Positions 45,282-55,366 of a stretch of 64,000 nt of DNA are shown piece by piece. The stretch is from Nonomuraea africana (lineage in GTDB: Bacteria; Actinomycetota; Actinomycetes; Streptosporangiales; Streptosporangiaceae). The translations under genes were made by a program, and so were the position numbers. The notes under the pieces are model-generated. The model was not told the origin of the DNA, made no database searches, and was given only the letters and a program-made list of their open reading frames with translations. The DNA lies in NCBI RefSeq assembly GCF_014873535.1, contig NZ_JADBEF010000001.1:5332001-5396000 (forward strand), written 5' to 3'. How positions within the stretch are numbered: the stretch's first letter is position 1; each line of letters starts with the position of its first letter.

Positions 45282-45527
45282 CCGTCTCGCCGATGTACCG
45301 CATCCTCCGCCGACGTCCCCTCCGGTCGCCCAGGCAACCCCGCACGGAGCGGGTTCCGCCTGCGCGACCGTCTCGACGTCACCGCGGGTTCGACCCAGCG
45401 GAGGAGCGGCACGGAGCAGTTCGACCCGGCGAAGGCCCTGCCGATCGCGCAGCCGATCGGCGAGCCGGAGCCGATCAGGCGCGTCCGTCTCGACATCGCC
45501 GCAGGATCGACCCAGCAGAGGATCAGC
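45262..45527. repeat. repeats at and after chitinase 3' end
   Basis: TGTACCGCATCCTCCGC at the end of the chitinase gene (45262-45278) is repeated at 45294-45310. A 45-bp segment starting GACCGTCTCGACGTC (45366) recurs as GTCCGTCTCGACATC (45483) at about 80 percent identity. The gap 45282-45686 otherwise holds only a terminator and no recognisable gene. Confidence 0.7.
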
Positions 45528-45594
45528 CCCAAGGTTTCGCACGCTGTACGGCCCCACCGCTGGGTCCGGCTCCCTCTGGGATCCGGCACCCCTC

Positions 45595-45638
45595 GACTCG
45601 CGGGGACGGCGGCCGGGTTCACCCCGTCCCCGCGACTC
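45595..45638. terminator. 15-bp stem terminator after chitinase
   Basis: GACTCGCGGGGACGG (45595-45609) pairs with CCGTCCCCGCGACTC (45624-45638) with one mismatch. It lies between the chitinase and the convergent small gene and can serve both directions. Confidence 0.75.
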
Positions 45639-45686
45639 ATCCCAACGCCTCCCTCTGACCGACTTGCTCGTTGGGTTGTGACAGGG

Positions 45687-45974
45687 TCAGCAGGCCGGGC
45701 GGTTCAGGAGGGAGTCGTCTTCGAAGCCGGCCAGTTGTAACAAGCTGTCGAGCGCCTCCTGGTGGTTCTGGCCGAAGCACTCGGCCGCCACCTCCAGCAC
45801 CGTCTCCACCACCGCCGAGTCGGGATAGGGCACCTCGACGTGGACCCTCCCATCGGCGCCCACCTCGGCCGGGGCGAAGTGCAGCCGGAGCAGCCGCCTG
45901 GTCTCCTCGGCCACGGCGACCCCCAGCAGGGCAGCCTTGACGAACCGCTCGGATTCGGCGCTGTCGCCGTCCAT
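45687..45974 (-). CDS. small acidic cytosolic protein, unknown function
   Basis: The 95-residue protein (MDGDSAESERFVKAALLGVAVAEETRRLL...) has an excellent ribosome site (GGAGGTGGC) before ATG 45974. It is acidic with three predicted helices and a short strand pair (GRVHVEVPYP). No membrane segment, signal peptide or family motif was recognised. It is convergent with the chitinase and divergent from the small secreted-protein gene at 46117. Confidence 0.65.
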   Translation of the reverse strand: MDGDSAESERFVKAALLGVAVAEETRRLLRLHFAPAEVGADGRVHVEVPYPDSAVVETVLEVAAECFGQNHQEALDSLLQLAGFEDDSLLNRPAC

Positions 45975-46116
45975 GCCACCTCCACAATCGGACACCTGTT
46001 CGATCCGAGAAGCTACGGCACGGCACCGACAGAATCGGGGACGCTCAGAAGCCGACCCGTACGTCCAGGCCCCCGAGGGGAAGGGGCGTGGCGTGGAGGT
46101 CCGCGTCGTGGACGGC

Positions 46117-46430
46117 ATGAGAAAACGACTGGCGCTCTACGCCGCCGCCCTCCTGGTGGCCTGCGTTCCCACGGCGGCCCAAGCCACCGCCCACGCCGAT
46201 CCCGCCAAGGACTTCAGTGCCTGCGTGCGCTCGAACGGGGTCCCCGACTTCCCCGACGTCAGGATCGTCAACGGGGCGATCCAGCTCGGCAAGGGCGTCG
46301 ACCCGTTCGCCGAGAAGCTCAGGGCGGCGGTGGAGTCCTGCGACCACCTGCTGCCCGAGGGCACCACGCTGCCCGCCCGTCGATCCCTGAGGTGGAGCTC
46401 GGCAAGCCGCCCGAGATCACCTGCTCCTGA
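46117..46430 (+). pseudogene. small secreted protein with apparent frameshift
   Basis: From ATG 46117 (or GTG 46108) the frame encodes a signal peptide (MRKRLALYAAALLVACVPTAAQA) and KDFSACVRSNGVPDFPDVRI...ESCDHLLPEGTTLPA. This is the layout of abundant small actinobacterial secreted proteins with an ACxRxxGVPxFPD motif. Around 46371-46381 (GCCCGCCCGT) the coding pattern moves to the neighbouring frame, which continues RPSIPEVELGKPPEITCS and stops at 46430. One missing base explains it. Without the shift the frame would run on into lepA antisense. It could be real decay or a sequencing error. Confidence 0.7.
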
Positions 46431-46435
46431 ACGCG

Positions 46436-46472
46436 ACGGGGTCCGGCGCTCGGAGCGAGCGCCGGACCCCGT
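46436..46472. terminator. 17-bp perfect bidirectional terminator
   Basis: ACGGGGTCCGGCGCTCG (46436-46452), loop GAG, exact complement at 46456-46472. It separates the convergent secreted-protein gene and lepA. Confidence 0.9.
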
Positions 46473-46484
46473 GAGCGGCCGGTG

Positions 46485-48314
<1,830 letters not shown>

Positions 48315-48369
48315 CGAAGTCCGTTTCGACAGGGTTGAGGTCAAGCGTCTTTCATGGTGACATGCCCGG

Positions 48370-49362
48370 GTGAATCCCCGAACCGTCATCCGCCGCGGCC
48401 TGCGCGCCCTCGCGCTGGCTTTAGCCGTCGTAGTCGCGCTCGCCGTCGTGGTGGCAGTCGCGCTCCGCCTTCAGTTTACCGGGGCGCCGGAGGCGTGGGC
48501 GAAGAGCACGGGCAACGACGCCCTGTGGCTGGGCCACGCGTGGGTCGACGGCCGCCGCACGGAGCACGATGTCGAGAAGATGGCGGCACGGCTGCGGGCC
48601 ACCGGCGTCAAGGATGTCTTCGTGCACGCGGGCCCCTTCGAGTGGAACGGCGCCCTCGACCCCGCGAAGCACCCCAACGCGGCAAACTTCCTGAAGTGGT
48701 GGCGCACGCACCTGCCTGGAGTGCGCGTCTCCGCCTGGCTCGGCCAGGCCGTCAAGAACGGCCTCGACCTCGACGACCCCGCCGCCCGCGACCGGGTCCT
48801 CGCCGGCGCGAAGCACATCGTGGACCTCGGCTTCGACGGCGTCCACTACAACTTCGAGCCCATTGGCGACGGCGACACCGACTTCCTCGACCTGCTCGAC
48901 CGCACCCGCCCGCTGACCAGGCTGCTGTCGGTCTCGACCCCGCAGATCGAGCCCTATCCGCTCATGCGCCTGGGCGCCCGCGCCGTGCTCGGCCACGACA
49001 AGTACTGGTCGCAGGGCTTCTTCCGGGAGGTCGCCCGCCGTACCGACCAGGTCGCGATCATGACCTACGACTCCTACCTCCCCTCGCAGTCCCTCTACGG
49101 CGGCCACGTCGCGCGGCAGGCGAGCCTGGCCCTCGACCTGGCCCCCGCCACCACGGCCGTCTTCATCGGCGCCCCCGCCTACCACGACCACGGCATGCCC
49201 TACAACGACGCCTCGGAGAGCGTCGCCATGGCCGCCGAGGGGGCCAGGCTCGCTCTCTCCTCGTACGGCAGGCGCGACCGCTTCGGGCTGGCGCTCTACG
49301 TCGACTTCGCCGCCACGGAGGCGGACTGGAAGGAGTACACCGATCGCTGGATGGCGAACTGA
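48370..49362 (+). CDS. membrane-anchored GH18-like glycoside hydrolase
   Basis: The 330-residue protein has an N-terminal membrane anchor (ALALALAVVVALAVVVAVAL) and a TIM-barrel with GVKDVFVHAGPFEWNG, VRVSAWLGQ, FDGVHYNFEPIGDGD (counterpart of the GH18 DxxDxE strand) and VAIMTYDSYL. The acidic pattern is divergent, so activity on chitin or peptidoglycan-type glycans is uncertain. Codon 18, inside the anchor, is a TTA (48421-48423), as in the signal peptide of the chitinase at 44034. The start is GTG 48370. It diverges from lepA. Confidence 0.75.
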   Translation: MNPRTVIRRGLRALALALAVVVALAVVVAVALRLQFTGAPEAWAKSTGNDALWLGHAWVDGRRTEHDVEKMAARLRATGVKDVFVHAGPFEWNGALDPAKHPNAANFLKWWRTHLPGVRVSAWLGQAVKNGLDLDDPAARDRVLAGAKHIVDLGFDGVHYNFEPIGDGDTDFLDLLDRTRPLTRLLSVSTPQIEPYPLMRLGARAVLGHDKYWSQGFFREVARRTDQVAIMTYDSYLPSQSLYGGHVARQASLALDLAPATTAVFIGAPAYHDHGMPYNDASESVAMAAEGARLALSSYGRRDRFGLALYVDFAATEADWKEYTDRWMAN

Positions 49363-49425
49363 GGCGCGCCGAGGCGGCCCGATCCGGCGCGACACCCCGT
49401 ATGCTGGTGCAGCGAGGTCGCCGAT

Positions 49426-49455
49426 TTGAGCGGTGCCCTCGATTATTGGTAACCT
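49426..49455 (+). promoter_or_regulatory. rpsT promoter
   Basis: TTGAGC (49426-49431), 18-nt spacer, TAACCT (49450-49455). Transcription would begin near 49462, giving a 5' leader of about 70 nt that can fold through GGCGCGC/GCGCGCC, a possible site for S20 autoregulation. Confidence 0.5.
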
Positions 49456-49532
49456 GTTCAACTGCGTGTGGCGCGCCCTCTCATCGAGCCCGCGCGCCCC
49501 ATCCGATTTCTGACCTTCACCGAGGCTTCTTC

Positions 49533-49805
49533 GTGGCGAACATCAAGTCCCAGATCAAGCGCAACAAGCAGAACGAGAAGGCTCGTCTGCGCAACAAGGC
49601 TGTCAAGTCTTCCCTGAAGACGGCGATCCGCAAGTTCCGCGAGGCCGCCGACCAGGGCAACGTCGACGAGGCCGTGGCGCTGCAGCGTGTCGCCGCCCGC
49701 CAGCTCGACAAGGCCGCGAGCAAGGGCGTCATCCACAAGAACCAGGCCGCCAACCGCAAGTCGGCGATCGCCGCGCGCGCCGCCGCGCTGCAGGTCGCCC
49801 AGTAG
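49533..49805 (+). CDS. rpsT: 30S ribosomal protein S20
   Basis: The 90-residue basic protein MANIKSQIKRNKQNEKARLR... binds 16S rRNA early in 30S assembly. It ends AANRKSAIAARAAALQVAQ. The start is GTG 49533, the second residue Ala being the processed N-terminus as usual. A rho-independent terminator follows directly. In relatives rpsT is convergent with holA; here 3.5 kb of accessory genes separate them. Confidence 0.98.
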   Translation: MANIKSQIKRNKQNEKARLRNKAVKSSLKTAIRKFREAADQGNVDEAVALQRVAARQLDKAASKGVIHKNQAANRKSAIAARAAALQVAQ

Positions 49806-49816
49806 TAAGCAAGAAG

Positions 49817-49843
49817 CGCCGCACTCCCTACCGGAGTGCGGCG
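49817..49843 (+). terminator. rpsT terminator
   Basis: CGCCGCACTCC (49817-49827), loop CTACC, GGAGTGCGGCG (49833-49843) followed by TTTT: a classical rho-independent terminator 11 nt after the rpsT stop. Confidence 0.95.
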
Positions 49844-49882
49844 TTTTCGTGTGCGCTCAGCCAGATATCCAGATTTCTTCCG

Positions 49883-49899
49883 GAAACTGTCACAGTTTC
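49883..49899. promoter_or_regulatory. palindrome upstream of ATPase pair
   Basis: GAAACTG-TCA-CAGTTTC is a perfect 7-3-7 inverted repeat in an A/T-richer stretch 114 nt before the small open frame at 50013. It is a plausible operator for the ABC ATPase pair. Confidence 0.45.
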
Positions 49900-50012
49900 G
49901 ACATAACTGCAGCGTATCGGCTGTGTCACCGTTAAGAAGATCGGCTTGCCTACCCGCCCTTCCATCCCCAAAGGTTCACTCAACGGGGGGAGCCAGATAG
50001 GCGGGGGACGAT

Positions 50013-50084
50013 ATGCGGGTGCGCGTTCCGCTGGTGGTCGGACGCGACCTGGACCGCCCGGCCCCGGCTCCGTTCTTCGAGTAG
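50013..50084 (+). CDS. 23-residue open frame ahead of ATPase pair
   Basis: MRVRVPLVVGRDLDRPAPAPFFE has a GGGGGA ribosome site 5 nt upstream and stops 7 nt before the first ATPase start, so translation could be coupled. It may be a leader peptide or the vestige of a lost upstream gene such as a permease. No similarity was recognised. Confidence 0.4.
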   Translation: MRVRVPLVVGRDLDRPAPAPFFE

Positions 50085-50091
50085 GTGACCC

Positions 50092-51021
50092 GTGACGAAC
50101 ATCCCCACCATGTCCGACCTGGAGGCGCAGGCCACGCGCGAGCGGGCCGCCTTCGGCGGCGACGCGCACATCGTCTGCGACAACCTCGTCCGCATCTACA
50201 AGACGGAGGGGGTCGAGGTCGTCGCCCTCCAGGGCCTCGACCTGCTCATCCAGAAGGGCGAGCTGATCGCCATCGTGGGCGCGTCGGGTTCGGGCAAGTC
50301 CACGCTGCTCAACGTGCTGTCGGGCCTCGACGTGCCGACCGCGGGCCTGGCGCGGGTGGCGGGCATGGACCTGCTGTCCATGACGGCCAAGGACCGCCTG
50401 CGCTACCGCCGCGAGGTCGTCGGGTTCATCTGGCAGCAGACCGCGCGCAACCTGCTCTCCTACCTGACCGCCCGCGAGAACGTCGAGCTGCCGATGCGGC
50501 TGGCGGGCAGACATCGCAGAGACCGCGCGATGGAGCTGCTGACGCTGCTCGGCGTCGACCACTGCGCGGACAAGCGGCCGGCCGAGATGTCGGGCGGCGA
50601 GCAGCAGCGCGTGGCGATCGCCGTGGCGCTGGCCAACTCCCCCCAGCTCATCCTGGCCGACGAGCCGACCGGCGAGCTCGACAGCGACACCTCCGAGGAG
50701 GTGTTCGAGGCGCTGCGCCGAGCCAACCGCGAGCTGGGCGTCACCGTGGTCATCGTCACGCACGACGCGCTGGTCTCCGAGCAGGTCGACCGTACCGTGG
50801 GCATCCGCGACGGCCGCACCAGCAGCGAGACGCTGCGCAGGGAGGGCGCCGAGGGCGAGATCATCGCCGAGGAGTACGCCGTGCTCGACCGTGTCGGCCG
50901 CCTGCAGCTGCCGCGCGACTTCATGAACGCCCTCGACATGGAGCGCAGGGTGCGCCTCGAGCTCGAGTCCGACCACATCGGGGTGTGGCCGTCCCGTGAG
51001 GAGTCTGCCGATGAGCGATGA
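50092..51021 (+). CDS. ABC transporter ATPase, MacB/LolD type (first of pair)
   Basis: The 309-residue ATPase has Walker A GASGSGKST, Q-loop FIWQQTARNLLSYLT, signature MSGGEQQRVAI and Walker B LILADEPTGELD with the catalytic Glu present. It also has a C-terminal extension of about 80 residues (RTSSETLRREGAEGEIIAEEYAVLDRVGRLQLP) beyond the ATPase core. Such ATPases normally drive FtsX-like permeases for peptides or lipoproteins. The second ATPase overlaps its end. No permease is adjacent. GTG 50092. Confidence 0.88.
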   Translation: MTNIPTMSDLEAQATRERAAFGGDAHIVCDNLVRIYKTEGVEVVALQGLDLLIQKGELIAIVGASGSGKSTLLNVLSGLDVPTAGLARVAGMDLLSMTAKDRLRYRREVVGFIWQQTARNLLSYLTARENVELPMRLAGRHRRDRAMELLTLLGVDHCADKRPAEMSGGEQQRVAIAVALANSPQLILADEPTGELDSDTSEEVFEALRRANRELGVTVVIVTHDALVSEQVDRTVGIRDGRTSSETLRREGAEGEIIAEEYAVLDRVGRLQLPRDFMNALDMERRVRLELESDHIGVWPSREESADER

Positions 51022-51709
51022 GCCGTTGGTCGTCGTGGAGGGCCTGCGCAAGGTCTACGGGTCCGGCCCCAAGGAGGTCGTCGCGCTGCGCGAGGTCTCC
51101 TTCGCGGCCTACCCCGGCGAGCTGGTCGCGATCCGCGGCCGGTCGGGTTCGGGCAAGACCACGCTGCTGAACCAGATCGGCGGGCTGGACCGGCCCGACG
51201 CGGGCCGCGTGGTGGTGGCGGGGCAGGAGGTGACCGCCCTGCCCGAGGAGGCGCTGCTGGCGTTGCGCCGCGACGTGGTGGGCTTCGTCTTCCAGTCCTT
51301 CGGTCTGATCCCCGTCCTGTCGGCGGCCGAGAACGTCGGCGTGCCGATGCGCCTGGCCCGCACGCCGGTGGAGGAGCGGGAGAAGCGGGTCCGCATGCTG
51401 CTGTCGCTGGTCGGCCTGGAGCAGCACGTCAACCAGCGTCCGTACGAGCTGTCGGGTGGTCAGCGCCAGCGTGTGGCGATCGCCAGGTCCCTGGCCAACC
51501 GGCCGCGCCTGCTGGTGGCCGACGAGCCGACGGGCCAGCTCGACTCGCAGACCGGCCGCCAGATCATGCAGCTGATCAGGGCGCTGGTGCGCAGCGAGGG
51601 CGTCACCGCGCTGGTGGCCACCCACGACCCGAGCCTGATCACGCTGGCCGACAGAGTCCTGGAGATCAGCGACGGGGTGCTGAGAGAAGCGGCTCTGCAG
51701 GACTCCTGA
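51011..51709 (+). CDS. ABC transporter ATPase, MacB/LolD type (second of pair)
   Basis: The 232-residue ATPase has Walker A GRSGSGKTT, Q-loop FVFQSFGLIPVLSA, signature LSGGQRQRVAIARSLANRP and Walker B LLVADEPTGQLD. It starts at ATG 51011 with AGGAG 7 nt upstream (in-frame GTG 50996 possible) and overlaps the first ATPase by 11 nt, so the pair should form a heterodimer. Its 3' end overlaps the convergent MFS gene by 44 nt. The membrane partner must be encoded elsewhere or is lost. Confidence 0.9.
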   Translation: MSDEPLVVVEGLRKVYGSGPKEVVALREVSFAAYPGELVAIRGRSGSGKTTLLNQIGGLDRPDAGRVVVAGQEVTALPEEALLALRRDVVGFVFQSFGLIPVLSAAENVGVPMRLARTPVEEREKRVRMLLSLVGLEQHVNQRPYELSGGQRQRVAIARSLANRPRLLVADEPTGQLDSQTGRQIMQLIRALVRSEGVTALVATHDPSLITLADRVLEISDGVLREAALQDS

Positions 51710-52841
51710 CCTCCTTCACGACCAGCACGCTGAGACTCGCCGCGGCCACCGCGAACGCGGCGATCCACAGCGGCGGCGCCGTACCCGCCCAGCCGGCCAG
51801 CGGCGCGGCGACGGCGAAGCCGAGCGGCCTGGTGGCGAAGGAGATCAACGAGTCGAACGAGCGCACCCTGCCCAGCGCCTCCACCGGGATCCGGTCGGCG
51901 ACCGCGGTCTCCCACAGCGGGACGAGCAGGCCCAGCCCGAACATCGCGACGGCGTACGCCGCCGCCACCGCCCACCCGCTCAACGGTACGGCCAGCGCCG
52001 CCAAAGGCGCGGCGTAGAGCGCGGCCCCGACCGCGCATCCGGCCAGCGGCCTGCGGATGGGCAGGCGAGGGGCGGCGAAGACGCCCGCGAGCATGCCGAT
52101 CGTGCCGCACTGCACGATGACCACCCACATCGCCTCGCCGCTCTTGATGGTGATCAGCGGGCCGAGCGTGAGGAACAGCCCGGCGCAGAAGTGCCAGACG
52201 CCGTGGCCCATGACGCTCACCAGGAACCAGGGACGCCGCCTGATCTCCCGCCAGCCGCTGGTCAGCGCGTGCTTGCCCATGGGGGTGGCGGCTCTCGCCG
52301 TACGGACACCACCAAGGGTGAAGGCGGAGGCGGCGAAGAGGGCGGCGGTGAACAGCGACGCCCACCCCGGCCCCGCCCCGAGGACCAGCGCGCCCGCGAT
52401 CGCGGGCGCGCCCACGGCGGACAGGCTGGTGGCCAGGCTGATCCGCCCGTTGGCGCGCAGCCTGGCCGGTCCTTCCACGGTCGCGGCCACCAGCCTCGGT
52501 ACGGCAGGCGTGCCGAACGCGACCGCGGCGCCCGTGACCGCCGCGAGCACCGCCAGGTCGGCGATCCGCGCCACCCCGAGCAGCAGTTCCACACCGATCG
52601 CCGCTTGGGCCGCGCATCGCGTCAGGTCGGCGAACAGCACGACGCGTTCGGGCCGGAAGCGGTCGGCGATCACTCCGCCGACCGGCAGCAGCACCAGCAT
52701 CGGCACCAGCTCGCAGGCCAGCACGACGCCCAGGTCGGCGGCGTCGCCGGTGACCCTGAGCACGACGAGGGTCAGTGTGGTGGGGATCAGCGCGGTCGCC
52801 AGCGCCGAGAGCGCGCGGCCGATCACTAGTCTGGTCAGCAT
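51666..52841 (-). CDS. MFS transporter (MFS_3/enterobactin-exporter type)
   Basis: The 391-residue protein has 12 membrane segments and the layout of the tetracycline/enterobactin-exporter group (PTTLTLVVLRVTGDAADLGVVLA, LPVGGVIADRFRPERVVLFADL). It starts at ATG 52841 on a probably leaderless mRNA: TAGTCT ends 8 nt upstream. It diverges from a MarR gene, suggesting drug efflux under MarR control. The substrate is unknown. Confidence 0.83.
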   Translation of the reverse strand: MLTRLVIGRALSALATALIPTTLTLVVLRVTGDAADLGVVLACELVPMLVLLPVGGVIADRFRPERVVLFADLTRCAAQAAIGVELLLGVARIADLAVLAAVTGAAVAFGTPAVPRLVAATVEGPARLRANGRISLATSLSAVGAPAIAGALVLGAGPGWASLFTAALFAASAFTLGGVRTARAATPMGKHALTSGWREIRRRPWFLVSVMGHGVWHFCAGLFLTLGPLITIKSGEAMWVVIVQCGTIGMLAGVFAAPRLPIRRPLAGCAVGAALYAAPLAALAVPLSGWAVAAAYAVAMFGLGLLVPLWETAVADRIPVEALGRVRSFDSLISFATRPLGFAVAAPLAGWAGTAPPLWIAAFAVAAASLSVLVVKEVRSPAEPLLSAPRR

Positions 52842-52849
52842 GGCCCCGG

Positions 52850-52879
52850 AGACTAATTCGCCAGCCAATATTTCGTCAA
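52850..52879 (-). promoter_or_regulatory. leaderless promoter of MFS gene
   Basis: On the minus strand TTGACG (52879-52874), 18-nt spacer, TAGTCT (52855-52850), then 8 nt to the ATG. On the opposite strand TATGAT (52882-52887) lies just before the MarR start, so both promoters interleave. Confidence 0.65.
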
Positions 52880-52890
52880 CGTATGATTCG

Positions 52891-53367
52891 GTGGACGAAC
52901 ATCTGGCGCGCTGGCATGGCAAGGCGCCCTACGACGAGCGGGTGGAGGCGATCATCACGCGTATGCAGCTCCTGGTGAAGCATGTCCGCCACGCCAAGGA
53001 GGTCGCGCTGGCCGAGGTCGGGATCCAGGACTTCGAGTTCGAGACGCTGCACCGGCTCGCGGCGCGCGACTCGCGGCAGGCGACGCCGTCGGAGCTGGCG
53101 AGCGAGCTCCTGCTCTCGCCCGCCGGGATGACCGGCCGCGTCGACACGCTGGAGAAGGCCGGGCTGGTGCGCCGGATCCGCAGCGAGGAGGACAGGCGCA
53201 GGGTCGACGTGGAGCTCACCGAGAAGGGCCACCGGCTGTGGTCGGCGGCGATGAACGTGCGCGCCATGGCCGAGGCGGCGATGGTGAGCGCGCTGGCCCC
53301 CGAGGAGCGGGAGACGCTCGACGGGCTGCTCAAGCGGATGCTGGTCAGCGTGGAGACCAGGCCGTGA
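52891..53367 (+). CDS. MarR family regulator
   Basis: The 158-residue winged-helix protein has LASELLLSPAGMTGRVDTLEKAGLVRRI and the wing RSEEDRRRVDVELTEKGHRLW. The start is uncertain. An in-frame ATG at 52840 would overlap the divergent MFS start codon and precede the interleaved promoters, so GTG 52891 (VDEHLARWHGKAPYDERVEA), 3 nt after a TATGAT, is preferred. It should repress the divergent MFS transporter. Confidence 0.85.
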   Translation: MDEHLARWHGKAPYDERVEAIITRMQLLVKHVRHAKEVALAEVGIQDFEFETLHRLAARDSRQATPSELASELLLSPAGMTGRVDTLEKAGLVRRIRSEEDRRRVDVELTEKGHRLWSAAMNVRAMAEAAMVSALAPEERETLDGLLKRMLVSVETRP

Positions 53368-53376
53368 TCGGCCGCG

Positions 53377-54315
53377 CTACCTGCCGTTCCTGCTCGCGAC
53401 GATCGTCTGGATGGCGTGCTCGAGGGCGTAGGCCGGGTCGGCGCCGCCGCCCTTGACCTGCTCGTCGGCGACCGCGACCGCGCGCAGCGCCGCGGACAGG
53501 CCCTCGGGGCCCCACCCTCTGAGCTGCCGCTTGGCGTTGTTGATCTGCCAGGGCGCCATGCCCAGCTGCGCGGGCTGGACGTTGCGCCCCGCGCCGCCGA
53601 CCTTGGCCAGCGACCGCAGCGAGCGGGCCAGCGCGCTGACCAGCAGCACCGAGGCCACTCCCGTGCTCAACGCCCAGCGCAGCTGCTCCAGCGCGTCGGC
53701 CAGGCGCCCCTCGACCGCGGCGTCGGCCACCGTGAACCCGCTGACCTCGGCCCTGCCCTTGTGGTAGCGGGAGACGGCGTCGAGGTCGATGCTCTTGCCC
53801 TCGGTGTCGAAGGCCAGCTGCCCGCAGGCCGCGGCCAACTCGCGCAGGTCGCTGCCGACCGCGTCGAGAAGCGCCTGGGCCGCGTCGCCGGTGATGGTGC
53901 GGCCGGCGCGCCTGATCTCGCCCCTGATGAACTCGAGGCGCTCGGCGGGCTTGGTGAGCTTGCTGACGGTGACCACGTCGGCCCTGGTCTTCTTGACGCC
54001 GTCGATCAGCGCCTTGCCCTTGACGCCGCCCGGATGCACCAGCACGAGCACGGTGTCGTCCGCGGGGTTCTTCGCGTAGCCGACGACCTCCGCGATGACG
54101 TCCTTCGACAGGTCCTGCGCGGACCTGATCACCACCACGGACGTGTCGCCGAACAGCGAAGGCGAGGCCAGCCTGGTCAGCTCACCCGGCTCGACCTTCG
54201 AACCGACCAGGTCGTGCACCTCCGCGCCCGAGTCGCGCGCCTTCGCGGCGGCCACCACCTCGCCGACCGCGCGCTCGGCGAGCAGCTCCTCGTCCCCGAC
54301 GACCAACGTCACCAT
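53377..54315 (-). CDS. holA: DNA polymerase III delta subunit
   Basis: The 312-residue AAA+ protein is the clamp-loader wrench that opens the beta clamp. It shows VTLVVGDEELLAERAV, the domain pattern RLASPSLFGDTSVVVIRSAQDL, VGSDLRELAAACGQLAF and the C-terminal WQINNAKRQLRGW. It normally sits beside comEC and rpsT in actinomycetes; here an AraC/NmrA/SnoaL set lies between it and comEC. Confidence 0.95.
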   Translation of the reverse strand: MVTLVVGDEELLAERAVGEVVAAAKARDSGAEVHDLVGSKVEPGELTRLASPSLFGDTSVVVIRSAQDLSKDVIAEVVGYAKNPADDTVLVLVHPGGVKGKALIDGVKKTRADVVTVSKLTKPAERLEFIRGEIRRAGRTITGDAAQALLDAVGSDLRELAAACGQLAFDTEGKSIDLDAVSRYHKGRAEVSGFTVADAAVEGRLADALEQLRWALSTGVASVLLVSALARSLRSLAKVGGAGRNVQPAQLGMAPWQINNAKRQLRGWGPEGLSAALRAVAVADEQVKGGGADPAYALEHAIQTIVASRNGR

Positions 54316-54353
54316 GCTTCACATTCTCCTGGCTCTCTCGTACCGCCGCCGCC

Positions 54354-55295
54354 TCACGCTACTGCCGGTCCACCCCGCCGGGGACCAAGCCGCCGGTACT
54401 CCCCCGGCGTCATCCCGCACCACTGCCGGAAGGCCAGATGGAACCCCACGCCCGAGCGGTAGCCGACGCGCTCGGCGATGCGCCCGTGCGCCAGGGTCGA
54501 CTCCTTCAGCAGCCGCGCCGCCTCCTGCATCCGGCGCGCGGTCAGGTGCCGCATCGGCGCCTCCCCGACCAGCTCCCTGAAGCAGGCCGCGAACGCCGAC
54601 CGCGACAGCCCCGCCTCCTCCGCCAGCGACTCCAGCGTCCACTGCTCACCGAACCTCGTGTGGACGGCGAGCAGGGCCCTGCTGATGCCGGGATGGCGCA
54701 GGGCGTGCAGCACGGGAGTGTCGAGATCGGCCAGCGCGACCCGCAAGGCCAGCACGAAGACCAGCTCGAACGCCCGCAACGCCACCAGCACCGCACCTGG
54801 CTCGCCGCCCGCCCACTCCCCCGCCAGCCGGTCGAGCGTGCCCGACAGCAGCGGCTGGCGCTCCAGCATCTCCCTGTCGAGCACCAGCACCGGGGGCAGC
54901 GCCCGGTAGAGCGGCGCCGCCGCCGAGTCGTCGTAGTGCAGCCCTCCGCAGAGCATCGTCGTGGCGGGACCCGGCCCGTCGATCTCGACCGTGCGCACCG
55001 CGCCCGGCTGCCGGTCCGGTAGCAGCGACGCCAGCGGCACGGTCGGCCGGCCAGGGCTGTCGGCCAGCCGATGGGCGGTGCCGTGCGGGAAGACGGCCAG
55101 GTCGCCCGCGTTCAGCCGTACGGGCTCCGGCAGTTCGGGCAGCTCCACCGTGCACGTGCCCTCCTGCACGTAGTGGAGCAGGGCGCAGTGCTCCCGCTCC
55201 CCCGCCACCCCCCACGGCGCCCGCGCCGACCAGCGGCTGTGGAAGACGCCGTGCAGGCGCAGCGGGGTGAGCAGCTCGCTCAGCAGATCTCCCAC
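54354..55295 (-). CDS. AraC family regulator with cupin domain
   Basis: The 313-residue protein has an N-terminal cupin-like sensor region (HYVQEGTCTVELPELPEPVRLNAGDLAVFPHGTAHR). The C-terminal pair of AraC helix-turn-helix motifs is WTLESLAEEAGLSRSAFAACFRELVGEAPMRHLTARRM and IAERVGYRSGVGFHLAFRQWCGMTPGEYR. It diverges from the NmrA-type gene across 71 nt and probably regulates it and the following SnoaL-like gene. Confidence 0.9.
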   Translation of the reverse strand: MGDLLSELLTPLRLHGVFHSRWSARAPWGVAGEREHCALLHYVQEGTCTVELPELPEPVRLNAGDLAVFPHGTAHRLADSPGRPTVPLASLLPDRQPGAVRTVEIDGPGPATTMLCGGLHYDDSAAAPLYRALPPVLVLDREMLERQPLLSGTLDRLAGEWAGGEPGAVLVALRAFELVFVLALRVALADLDTPVLHALRHPGISRALLAVHTRFGEQWTLESLAEEAGLSRSAFAACFRELVGEAPMRHLTARRMQEAARLLKESTLAHGRIAERVGYRSGVGFHLAFRQWCGMTPGEYRRLGPRRGGPAVA

Positions 55296-55366
55296 GGACG
55301 ATCCTTAAAGTTCGGAAGACTCGGCTTTATCGATCGTAGCCTGCGCGTGGGGCATGCTCGGGTGCC

